A stretch of DNA of 64,000 nt from NCBI RefSeq assembly GCF_036850765.1, contig NC_089495.1, positions 204,663,847 through 204,727,846 of the forward strand, in the 5' to 3' direction. This DNA comes from Saccopteryx bilineata (Eukaryota > Chordata > Mammalia > Chiroptera > Emballonuridae). A program made the position numbers and the translations under genes. The notes below the pieces were generated by a model. It was not told the origin of the DNA and made no database searches. It saw only the letters and a program-made list of their open reading frames with translations. This document shows positions 11,621-22,900 of the stretch, in pieces (within the stretch, counting starts at the first letter, position 1; each line of letters opens with the position of its first letter).

Positions 11621-12300
11621 ACTGAAGGAAGGTGTCAAATGTATTGTCAGATTACCCAGAACAGCTTTTATCAGAGAAGAAACCCCTATGGCATGCCCAA
11701 AATTACTCCAGCTCTTCAGAAAACCTTCGGTAACGCTGGACAAGGCTACACAAATGTATCCAAAACTGAAAAAAATAAAACAACCTTATTTTCAACTAAG
11801 TAGCAAAACCACATAGATAAATATAACTCTGACCTTGAGAGCCCACTAGAAGAGATTTCCAAAACGGGGGGGGGGGGGAACGGACCACGACACCAAGCCA
11901 TTCTGCTTATCTTTTTTCCTTAACACACGAGGGAAAAGTTAGCCCCACCCCAAAAAGCCAGATTTCAGAGGTGTCACCTTCTTCAAAACGAAAAATGAGA
12001 AATACAAGTTAAACGACCTGTGTCTCTGGGTCCCTCATTATAGGCAGAGCCTGACCCTGAAGTACACCACACAAGACAGTCCATCACTCCCTTCCTCTCT
12101 GCTGAGGAGCTCTGGGCTACAAGGGGAGGATACTGGGCCTAGCAGTACAGACACAGAGGAGTCTGGTAATAGCCAAGACTTCTACACTTTCACTAGTTCT
12201 TCAAAAATGGCTTTAATTCTATATGACAACTGGCCTGGGCTGTTCAAAAATATCAAGGCCATGAAAGACAAAACAAAGCAAGGGAACTGTCCTACGTTAA
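11621..12300. other. ASXL1 intron stretch with a poly(G) run
   Basis: No gene or repeat recognised apart from an uninterrupted G run of about 13 at 11866-11878. Confidence 0.5.
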
Positions 12301-12314
12301 AAGAGATGCAAGAG

Positions 12315-12680
12315 GCCCTGGCCGGTTGGCTCAGTGGTAGAGCTTCGGCCTGGCGTGCAGAAGTCCCGGGTTTGATTCCCGGCCAGGGCACACAGGAGAA
12401 GCACCCATCTGCTTTTCTACCCCTCCCCCCCTCCTTCCTCTCTGTCTCGCTCTCCCCCTCCTGCAGCGAGGCTCCACTGGAGCAAAGATGGCCCGGGCGC
12501 TGGGGATGGCTCCTTGACCTCTGCCCCGGGCGCTGGAGTGGCTCTGGTCGCGACAGAGCAACGCCCCGGAGGGGCAGAGCGTCGCCCCCTGGTGGGCATG
12601 CCGGGTGGATCCCGGTCGGGCACATGCGGGAATCTGTCTGTCTCTCCCCGTTTCCAGCTTCAGAAAAATAGAAAAAAAAA
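12315..12680 (+). mobile_element. Type A bat SINE
   Basis: Complete copy with tRNA-like head, CT-rich middle, CCGGGTGGATCCCGG body motif and A tail. Flanked by the 14-bp duplication AAGAGATGCAAGAG (12301-12314 and 12681-12694). Confidence 0.95.
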
Positions 12681-12739
12681 AAGAGATGCAAGAGACATGA
12701 AAACCAAATGTAATACATGACTCTTGACAGTGCTGGAGT

Positions 12740-13090
12740 TAAAAAAATAAGCTATAAAGAATATTTTTAGAACTGGAAATTTGAATACAGACTATCTAGT
12801 ATACACTACTTAATCAATATTAAGTTCCTTGAATGTGATACTGCTATTGTGATTATGTCCTAGGGTAATGCCGTAGCTCTTCTGACATACACTCTAAAAT
12901 ATTTAGGGGTGAAGTGACAGTTAACACTTCCAAATGGTTCCAGTAAGTTTGTAGAGAAGAATAAAGCAAATGTGGCAAATTTGGAACAATTAATAAGAAA
13001 GCTAGATGGGTGGGGTATTCATTGTAGCACTCCTTCAATTTTTATGCAAGAGGGAAATTTTTTTCAAAATAAAAATATGGAAGATAAAAA
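12740..13090 (+). mobile_element. Old LINE-1 3'UTR fragment
   Basis: Matches the general wording of old mammalian L1 3' ends ('AAATATTTAGGGGTGAAG', 'AGCAAATGTGGCAAA', ending 'TTCAAAATAAAA'). Recognised from memory, without alignment. Confidence 0.6.
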
Positions 13091-13749
13091 ATTTTCAAGG
13101 AGTACTTAACACCATCTTGACCTTGAGTGTTTAATGGGCAGACCGGGGCTCTCAGATGCCCAGGAAGGTTATCAGCTGGTTCAGATTTTTGGCACCCTTT
13201 CTCATTCATCCCTGAATAACAGTCAAGTAAATGCCTGCACAGCCTCTGGCAGACAGTGTGGTGATAACTAGACATTTAACAAGACACTAGTAACTAACAC
13301 ACATTCATCACCTGGAATTTAGACCTCTATGACAGTTTTTAATAAGGATAAGGAATGTCTACATGTATAATCATGGCAAATATATTAACGGAATAAAGCA
13401 AACAGCAAAGATATAAGGAAAGTATGATCCAATTTTTAAATACTATTATAAATATAAGTAATTATTTAGGTTACAGATAGCAGAATTATTGGGTTACTTT
13501 CACTTTCTGTTGAATTTTGCTATTATATTTGCATATACTGCTTTTATAACAGGTCAAAATATACACACAAAGATAATTAAGCAAACAAACAAAAATTCTA
13601 CCAAAGCCATAGCAATAAACACCTTTCATTTTAGCTGAGATATGAGCTAGTTGCCAAAGGCAGAGCTAGGGATAGTTTCATTAAAATTATAAGCAGCATC
13701 TATCAAAAAATGTCACAACAAAAGGATAATAAAGTACCAGAATGTAGCC
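13091..13749. other. ASXL1 intron stretch, nothing recognised
   Basis: AT-rich intronic sequence without exon, RNA or clear repeat signal. Confidence 0.5.
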
Positions 13750-13841
13750 ACTATGTATTAATTCATTCATTAAATACCAATTGGACAGCTACTTTGCACA
13801 GTATCCCAGTGGACACTGAAATGAGTAAAAACTGGTCTCTG

Positions 13842-14247
13842 GGCCCTGGCCGGTTGGCTCAGCGGTAGAGCGTCGGCCTGGCGTGCGGAGGACTCGGGTT
13901 CGATTCCCGGCCAGGGCACACAGGAGAGGCGCCCATTTGCTTCTCCATCCCTCCGCCGCGCTTTCCTCTCTGTCTCTCTCTTCCCCTCCCGCAGCCGAGG
14001 CTCCATTGGAGTGGGGATGGCCCGGGCGCTGGGGATGGCTCTGTGGCCTCTGCCTCAGGCGCTAGAGTGGCTCTGGTCGCAATATGGCGACGCCCAGGAT
14101 GGGCAGAGCGTCGCCCCTGGTAGGCGTGCCGGGTGGATCCCGGTCGGGCGCATGCGGGAGTCTGTCTGACTGTCTCTCCCCGTTTCCAGCTTCAGAAAAA
14201 TGAAAAAAACAAACAAACAAAAAAAAACCTTAAAAAAAAAAACAAAA
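13842..14247 (+). mobile_element. Type A bat SINE
   Basis: Full-length copy with long A-rich tail interrupted by C. It shares its 15-bp target sequence AAAAACTGGTCTCTG (13827-13841 and 14248-14262) with the SINE that follows. Confidence 0.95.
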
Positions 14248-14262
14248 AAAAACTGGTCTCTG

Positions 14263-14481
14263 GCCTGACCTGTGGTGGCGCAGTGGATAAAGCGTCGACC
14301 TGGAAATGCTGAGGTCGCGGGTTCGAAACACTGGGCTTGCTTGGTCAAGGCACATATGGGAGTTGATGCTTCCAGCTCCTCCCCTTCTCTCTGTCTCTCC
14401 TCTCTCCTCTCTCTCTCTCTCTCTCTTTCTATTTCCCTCTCTCTCTCATCTCTAAAATGAATAAATAAAAAAAAATAAAAA
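14263..14481 (+). mobile_element. Type B bat SINE at the same target site
   Basis: Full-length copy starting GCCTGACCTGTGG, with a CT microsatellite and 'AATGAATAAATAAAA' tail. Flanked by the second and third copies of AAAAACTGGTCTCTG (14248-14262 and 14482-14496). Confidence 0.95.
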
Positions 14482-14496
14482 AAAAACTGGTCTCTG

Positions 14497-15078
14497 CTCT
14501 CAATGAGCTTACAGTCTCACTGGGGAAACCAGACAAATGAACCATTAACCCAAACGGAGCACAACAGTATCAGAGAGGTGACGTGCAACTCCACTGAGCA
14601 AGACACCAGAAAACTAAGCCACAAAGCTACAGACAGATGACAGGACATGCTGAACACATCTTCAATCTACTCATCTGAGACAGGGCGCTGCAGACTAGCA
14701 GAACGCCCCAAGCTCACAGCAGATTCATACAATGACATTTATTCCGATACAGTAAAATGAAAATTTTAATTCAGTTCAAATATTTATCAAGCACAGACTA
14801 TACCAAGAATTCTGCCCACAGCCAAACTACAAAGATAAACGTAACTGAGTCCCTACCCTTCAAGGTGTCACAGAAAAGGGTTATTTCTTTTCCCTCTTAA
14901 AATAGCAATATGCCGTTAACAAGCATATCTGCAATCCATAATATGGATAATTATAACTACACATAATTACATATAATTACACCATATACCAATAAGGTAT
15001 ACAATATAATAACCAATTAAGGGTGAGGAACCTAAAGGAATACCACGAAAGGCACTTTCTATTAAGAACTGATTCTGA
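14497..15078. other. ASXL1 intron stretch
   Basis: 14497-14545 continues an old MIR- or L2-like sequence that begins near 13750, before the two SINEs. The rest shows nothing I recognise. Confidence 0.45.
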
Positions 15079-15490
15079 GCCCTGGCCACATTAGCCTGGT
15101 TGGTTAGAGTGCCATCCTGATACGCCAAGGTTGCGGGTTTGATTCCCAGTCAGGGCACATACAAGAATCAACCAAAATGCCTGGCCTGTGGTGGCGCGGT
15201 GGATAAAGTATCGACCTGGAACACTGAGGTCACTGTTTTGAGACCCTGGGCTTGCCTGGTCAATGCACATATGAGAAGTTGATGCTTCCTGTCCCCCCTC
15301 CCCCCATCCTTTCTGTTCCTCTTTTCTGTCTCTCTAAAATCAATAAATAAAATCTTTAAAAAATTGAGAGGAAAAAAAAGAATCAACCAGTGAATGCATG
15401 CATGGAACAACAAATCAATGTTTCTCTTCCTTTCTCTCTCTCCCTCCAATCCTTTCCTCTCTCTAAAAAAATTAATACATAAAAACAAAG
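15079..15490 (+). mobile_element. Type D (VES-like) SINE split by a type B SINE
   Basis: Head GCCCTGGCCACATTAGC, B box GGGTTTGATTCCCAGTCAGG, then an interruption at 15175-15377, then the remaining body, CT-rich stretch and A-rich end. Confidence 0.85.
15175..15377 (+). mobile_element. Type B bat SINE inside a type D SINE
   Basis: Complete type B copy flanked by AAGAATCAACCA at 15163-15174 and 15378-15389, a 12-bp target duplication. Confidence 0.92.
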
Positions 15491-15544
15491 TAAAAACTGA
15501 CTGTGTGTCAGAAATGCATATACCACCATTAAGAGTTAAGATCG

Positions 15545-15935
15545 GGCCCTGGCCGGTTGGCTCAGCGGTAGAGCATCGGCCTGGTGTGCGGGGGACCTGG
15601 GTTCAATTCCCGGCCAGGGCACATAGGAGAAGCGCCCATTTGCTTCTCCACCCCCCCCCCTCCTTCCTCTCTGTCTCTCTCTTCCCCTCCCGCAGCCAAG
15701 GCTCCGTTGGAGCAAAGATGGCCCAGGCGCTGGGGATGGCTCCTTGGCCTCTGCCCCAGGCGCTAGAGTGGCTCTGGTAGCGGCAGAGCGACGCCCTGGA
15801 GGGGCAGAGCGTCGCCCCTGATGGGCGTGCGGGTGGATCCTGGTCGGGCGCATGTGGGAGTCTGTCTGACTGTCTCTCCCCGTTTCCAGCTTCAGAAAAA
15901 CACACACACAAAAAAAAAAGAAAGAAAACAAAACT
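15545..15935 (+). mobile_element. Type A bat SINE
   Basis: Complete head-to-tail copy. The tail carries a short CA run before the A stretch. Confidence 0.93.
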
Positions 15936-16057
15936 AAAAGGGAAAAGTTTGTACGTGGACTATGGCAATTTCCAGCATAACTACCTTACAGAAGAGTGTA
16001 AGAGTCAGCGTCAAATTTTCAGCTTTCTCATGTCAACAGGTCATCTTGTGTCTCCAT

Positions 16058-16266
16058 CAGGAGTCAGGAAACTACAGCCCCAAGCCAAGTCTGGCCTGCT
16101 GCCACAGTTTTTGTAACTAAAGTTTTACTGGAACACAGCCAGGCCCCGTCGTCTGTGCGCTGTCTACGGTTCCCTTCCTGCTACCATGGCATAGCCGAAG
16201 TCACAATAGGTGTAGTGTGGTTCTTTACCACCTGGCCCTCTAAAGAAAAAGTTTGCCGACTCCTCG
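16058..16266 (+). mobile_element. Old hAT-type miniature element
   Basis: Starts CAGGAGTCAGGAAACTACAG and ends AAAAGTTTGCCGACTCC, the termini of a common old mammalian hAT-Charlie miniature element. It includes the characteristic 'TAAAGTTTTACTGGAACACAGCC' stretch. Exact family name not assigned. Confidence 0.75.
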
Positions 16267-16817
16267 TTTAAATGATAGCTGCGTATGTCACAAATGGTAG
16301 GGAAATAATTAGCCTGTGCTTTCCAGCTTCTTATTAATGCTTTATTATGAACTCTACCTGGTTTAAGTTCTCTTCCTTTATAATGTATCACTTAGGCAAT
16401 GTTAATAAGTTTTTGAATTTCCACTAGTATGTTCACATTTCAGTTTATTTTCTATAGAAGAGGTCTTATTTAGCTGCCCAGAATGTATCCTTCACAATCT
16501 TATTACACACAAAATCCTAATTAAGGCACATTGCAAGGGCCCTCACACATACTTAACCTGCACTGCACACACTCTACAAAGACACAGACAAGGAAAAGCT
16601 GGACACAGACGCAACAGCTGATATGACCAAGTATCTCCTAAGACCCCGCTCACACCAGAACATCTCTGTCAACTGCCACTTCGGACCAACGGCATCAGCA
16701 TCCACCTGCTTCCGCATTAGAAACGCAACTCTGTGGGCCTCATTCCAGACCCACCAGGTGACTCTTTTGCACACCACAAGCTCAAGAGCCACCACCCTAG
16801 AAGAGAGTTCACATTAC

Positions 16818-16926
16818 CTTGAGTGTGAAGAGGCTGATTCGGCCAGGCAGCTTATAAAACAGCCCCTCTCCTCCTCTGGAATTGGAATGGAGCATGGCAT
16901 TGAGACACGCGAGTGGGGACGTCCCA
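16818..16926 (-). CDS. ASXL1: ASXL1 109-nt exon (HARE-HTH, C-terminal part)
   Basis: Encodes residues from S48, beginning [15 protein letters not shown] and ending ISLFTLK. Acceptor reads TTTACAG before 16926; donor reads AAG/GTAATG after 16818. The first base completes a split serine codon, so phase 2 enters and phase 0 leaves. The length of 109 nt equals the human exon as I recall it. Confidence 0.96.
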
Positions 16927-19900
16927 CTGTAAAGACACACAAGGGTGGGTGAGCGTCACACAAACACAGAGCCTACGTACTCCAACATCTAAGACCCTCG
17001 ACTTGTTCTTAGTCAAGAAGCACCAAAGCAAAAATATAGAAAAAAAGATCTCATGACAACAATTCCACTTTGAAAGGAGCAAGAATAATGGGTAAAATTC
17101 ACATAAAGCACACCCAGAGAACCCAAGGGTTCTGAGAAAACACATTACCCAGTATTTACATAAAACTTTTAAATTAAAATTTAATATTAATTAAAAACAA
17201 AACCGAGAGTTTGCTAGCCTATTTCAACCGGCATATCATGCCTGGAAACTGCCACACATTATAACACAAGGACCACAGGGTCAACGGTGCTGTCCAAAGA
17301 AGACAAGCAAAGTTCCCCCCCAACACCCAGTTAAATATTTTCTAATAATCACACAAAAAAACAGTATTTCATCTGCCTTTTCTCTGCTGGCAATGGGGAA
17401 GGGTGGTTTTATCTTACTTCTACCCAGGAGCAATCAGTTAAATGGGAATATGAAAAGAAATGGATTGGGTACCCAATAGTATTCAAACATTAAACCAAAA
17501 AAAGGGGGCATATTCAGTTCTTTCGTGGTGGCTGCTATCACAGGAGGCCGTAAAACACTAACAATTCAGACAACTAGAGGCTACTTTTTGGACCTTAAAA
17601 TAGAAAAGCTGTCAGAAATTCAGACGACTGATGTTGACTGAGTTTGGCACTAACACATGCTTAATGGTAGGTTTACCTGGCACCCTCTCTTCCATCTTCC
17701 CAGCAGGTAAAAAATTATGTAAATGTATTAAGTAAAGCCTCTCAGCACTTCTCAGAACTAGAGGCCCTAATTTATGCAGAGTGTTAAAAATAATTTGAGT
17801 CTAAAAAAAGCCTTAAAAAAAATCTCTTACTCTCTGCTTTGGAACACACTGGATACTAAAAAAAAAAAATTCCACCAAGAACCAATCTCTAAAAGAAACC
17901 CTGAGCAGAATCTGGAGTATCAAGTGGGTGTGCTAAAATCTTTGCTACAAACAGGACTGGCTGGCAGGACCCGCTGGAGCAGTGGGGCTCCTACATACTG
18001 TGCCTCTGTCTACAAACCAGAGCGGCTCCCTGGTCGCAGCCCCTGGGGCTGCCTGAGAGCTCTTCCAGCAGCCCGCAGCAGCCCGCAGCAGCCCCAGGAC
18101 AGGTTCTTAACCCCCTCTGGCCCGGCCCCGCCCAGCCCAGAGGCGCTGCCTTACCTTCTATCAGCACAGTGGTCCAGCAGCAGTGCAGGTGGCAGCGTGA
18201 CGGAAACGGCCGGTGAAAACAAAAATAAAAACACAATTATAACACCACACAATGCACAGGTACTATTTGAATGAATGTGCTCTAGAACAGGGGCGCTGCT
18301 ATGCATGGTGAGAGAGAACTTGATTCATTGCGTGTTTCTATTTCCGGCAGGCTAGGTCACCAGCCCACGAGTGTAAAAAGGCTGAAAACCACTCATCTAG
18401 ACAATCCCGATCTTCCCTCCCCACAAAACGTCAATTTGAGAATATCTGAACTAACAACTGGAAAATGAGTATCTCTCTAAGTAGCTAAAGCTTAACCTGC
18501 AAAAACATAAGCTGTTCATTCTGAGTTCCAAGAAGAGACCATGTTGAACTCTCCTCTTTCATTTAAAAAAAAATAAAAACAAAGAACAGTCGCTGGTTTT
18601 CATGCCCGCAAGTCCTTTTGTGTTTCTAACTTGTTGCTTCTCTAGGAAAGCTACATCATCAGATGACAAAATCAAGGCTACCCCAAGACTGACTAGATTC
18701 GTATCCCAAATGACTAGAATCAACAGGAGAAAAAAAGGTCAGTGGTTGTTATGGTGATGAGACTATCCTTCTTTAACCCTAAGAAGAGGACTTCAGAGAT
18801 ACAGTATGGAGAGAAGGGGAACTTTAGACTCCGTTCAGCCTATCAGAGCCCACCCTATCTCTATTACCAGAACTTACAAATCAGGGGACAGAGAAAATGT
18901 GCAGACTCCTTACACAAAACACCAGCTCTGTCAGGATGCACGGAGAGCAGGGTGGGGAAAAGCACCTGGACTTCTGAGGAGAGCAAATGCACATGCCCAC
19001 TGCCACTCTGCACTCAGGAGGACCCACAACCTGAGAGAGCTCTGCACCACCACCTGACACCTGTGTGTATGTGTGCGCGTGCGCACATGTAGACTTACCG
19101 CTAACCAAAGAAAGACACGTGTTCTACAAAACCCTCCTGGTAAGCAATAAAAGCAATACAAACCTCATCTCCTTCAGCCCTTCTGCTTCTATGACCTGCA
19201 GAATCTGTTTTGGTGTCATTGGGGCATCCGAATAGTTCTCCAGTACCTGGAGGAATACACATGTTCTGAAGTCAGCACACCACTTCCCTTTACATCCGCC
19301 ACTCTGTCCCACGGGCTATGCGGCACCACTGCTGACAATTTAGATACATCTACCATTAAAATGACTTCAGACACCAAATTAGACATAGTTGCTAAAAATG
19401 ACGGCAGTTGGCTAAAATATTCTAATTCTCAATTTTAAAAACACACATCTTATTTAAAATAAATAAAATAAAAACACATCTACTTAGCAAACGTGTAATG
19501 AGTATGTAGGACCTGGACCTCAGCAACGCTAGTTACCACTTAACTTGATAATGTTAATACAACTAAACCATACTGTGCTACACAATAATTTATAAGACAG
19601 AAATGCATTCAGATTTTTCTTTCCCAAGAAAGTATAATTAGTACACACATTTGTAAACGATGATCTTTGCCCCAGAGTTGTGATCTAGTGTTAACTGCTG
19701 CAGCACAGTTGCCATTCGGCAACACGATGCTGTAACTCTACCTAATTGGTACAAGCAAAACCATGAGAAACTGAACGTCCCATTGAGGCTAGCGTCATCT
19801 CTAAGTCATGGAGGCTCTCAGACTTGAAAAGGTTGTTTTAGAAATGCTGTCCCTCCCAAGGAGGAAAGGATAGGTAGTATCTTTGGAGGGTCTCTACCTG

Positions 19901-22900
19901 TGCAAGTGCTGAGGTTACTATTCCAAACCGTACTAACATCTTGCAGTCATTCAACAACAGTAACAACTAAGAATGCGCTGTCACAAACGAAATGTAAAGC
20001 GAGGAATCAGCCAGGACCGCTGCTGAAGGTCCCACTATGGAAGAACAGGAGCCCCCAGCAAAAAAGGAAGTCAAGTTTTAGAGAAATATGTGCTCAAATA
20101 AAACCCTTCTTTTCCATGATCCCACTCTTAACTTCCCTCTTTTCAATTTTTATATTCTCTTTGGGTAACATTATCATCTCTCACGGTTTCAACTACTACC
20201 TTCACTCTGACAACTCCCCAATCCTCGAGCCTGGATTTTTCCCGAACCTTCAGACTCAAACTCTCCGTTCTGTATGGGCATCCCCCGCCCCTTGATCATG
20301 GACTCATCTACCTTCTTCTCCCCATATTCCCCACCCTGGTAGCCAGTGTGTCTCATCACCTAATTCAGAAAGCTAAGCATCATCCTTCACTCTCTCACCT
20401 GTCCCCTGGTATCATCCCGGACCCAACACCACAGCCTCTTTCTTCACTGATATCCCTGCAACGAGCCCTGCTCTCTTCAAATCCACTTACTCTGCTGCCC
20501 TCTCCATTCAAAAATTACACGGAATATTTTGTGCCGGGAATAAGCCTAGGAATTCATCAATAAACAAGATCAAATCCTGCTCTCCCAGAACTTTCCTGCT
20601 ATCGCTTGTGGTCAACCCAACAGAACAAGCATATCTTCATCATATTCCTACTTTAAAATCCTCCAAGAGCAACCTAATTTCTAGAGACTCCACTAGCCCA
20701 CCAGAAAGACTAGGCAGGTAGCTCAGTTGGCTGCAGCATCGTCCCAATACACCAAGGTTGCAGGTTCAATCCCTGGTCAGGAACATATAAATGATGCATG
20801 GATGGGTGGAACAATAAATTGATGTTTCTCTCCCTTCCTCCCTCCCTCCCTCTCTCTCTCTCTCAAATCAATGAATTAAAAAAAAAAATCTGGCCTTTAA
20901 AACTTGGGCAAGTAACCTACCCAATCTGAGCCTGGGTTCACTGATGTCTTCCTCTCAGAGTTGTTTTACAGATTAGAGATAACGTAAGTGCCTGGCACAA
21001 AGTAAGTAGGTGGCCACCGGCCTGGCATAAAGTCCCTGATAATCTAGTGTTCTGCCTGACTCTACCTGACTGCCAAACATACTCGACAAACTTTTATGTT
21101 CCAACAACGGTGTAGTTCTACCCAATTCCCACACTCCACCCTACAAATATTCTCATTATTTCTCTCTCTCACATCTCTGTGGTAGGCCTAACTCCCACTC
21201 ACCTTCAAGATTCAGTGTGGAAAGCACCTTCCTCCAGGAAGCCTTCTCTGATCTCTAGCAGACTGAGACAAATTGCCTTTTCAGTGTCCCCATAGTTCCA
21301 CCACATGTATAATTTGTCTTCCCGAGCAGGGCACTTGAGAGTAAAAGGAGCAACTACTCATAATTATGCCTGGACAGTAAGCAGGAACCAGGATGCCTGC
21401 TTACCTTTTAAACATCTATCATGGCACTCGCTATATATTTCTAGAATTCTATTCATGAGTCTAGATCTCCCCCACCTCCAGAACACTATTAGCTCCTCAA
21501 GGACAAACCTCATCCATCTTTATATTCCAAGAACCTAAGTACCAAGTAGGCAGTGTTGACTTAAATGCACAAAAAACCCTGGGACAAACAAACTACTAAT
21601 GTTCACTACCGCAGATGTATTTCTTTGATACTAAGTGTGAGCTGATCTAGTGAGTTTTTTTAGGATCAAGTCTTAAAGAAACATGAATCTGAAAAGTTAA
21701 TTAACAATTATTTAAACAATAATTAGGAAGATGCCTGAGAATCTAAGACAGAGAAAACAAAATCTCTAAAGGGAAGGTGCAAGGAAAGATACAAAGTATT
21801 CACTTTTTCTTAAAATTGTATGTGCCTCCAGCTTTCAGTGTAAGAACAATCCAGCAGTGTTCTGTTCCTAGTCTCTGTCTTTCTAGAGCACACTTTAAAG
21901 AAAGGGGAAAAAAACCTTTCTCCTCCCACTTCAAAGGGAAGAAGAATGTTTGATGTAAGAATGGTCAGTCATGAATCAAAGTGAAAGATAAAGCCGAGCA
22001 ATGAAGAGTTTCTCAAAGCCAGGGAGAATCCATTTAAGGGCACTCAATTTAAAGGGAAATCCCCTTGGCTATTTCTCCCAAACAAATTGTTCCTAACAAG
22101 CCAGAGGATTTACACCCACCCAACCCCCTAAAGTCTACCTCTTACATGGGGGGGAGGGGGGGAGGGCTGGGAGCTGGGAAGAGAATACTCTAGTGTTAGA
22201 ATATCTACTTCTCAACAACATAATTAAACATTTGCAAAAATCAATCTCCTGGGTATACTGCACTACTGAGATTCTTCAGAAGTCCTTTCTTTCCTACCAA
22301 AATCACTTTTAAAAGGGTTCCCAGATCACTCTCCCCATTTGAGCTAGGTCAGAAGCAGTCGCAACAGCCCCCGCAGGTGCACCTGAATGCCCCCCCCACC
22401 CCACCAAACTCACCTGCCCCAAAGAGTTAAATCTAACCTACTGCCCTCCCATTTGAGCTTACTCCAGTCACACTCTGTCCTGCGTAAGCTCCCACAAACT
22501 CTCCAGGACTAAATTACAGCAATTTTTCTGAAACAGGGAGAGGGCTCTAAAAGTTCCCCCCTTACCAACAAAAATTCTAAAACAAACAAAACAAAAAGAA
22601 ATGCAACATTATGCACCATGTTCCCAGACACTCTTTCACATTTTTAGGTGTACCATGAAGTAATTTCTATTACTATTGCTATTTTTCTTTTTAAGATTTT
22701 GATTGTTGATTTTAGACAGAGGAGAAAAGGAGAAACAAAAACTTGGGGAAGAGCGGGAAGCATCAACTCGTAGTAGTTGCTTCTCATATGTGACTGGACC
22801 AGGCAAGCCTGAGGTTTCGAACTGGCGGCTTCAGCATTCCAGGTGGATGCTTGATCCACTGCGCCACCACAGGCCAGGACATACTGCCTTTTTAATCAAG

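Noticed and set aside
12207..12671. 154-codon frame and similar frames at 5767-6171, 15394-15931, 44569-45195, 62511-63016
   Set aside because: They are translations of type A SINEs, recurring with the same residues at each SINE copy.
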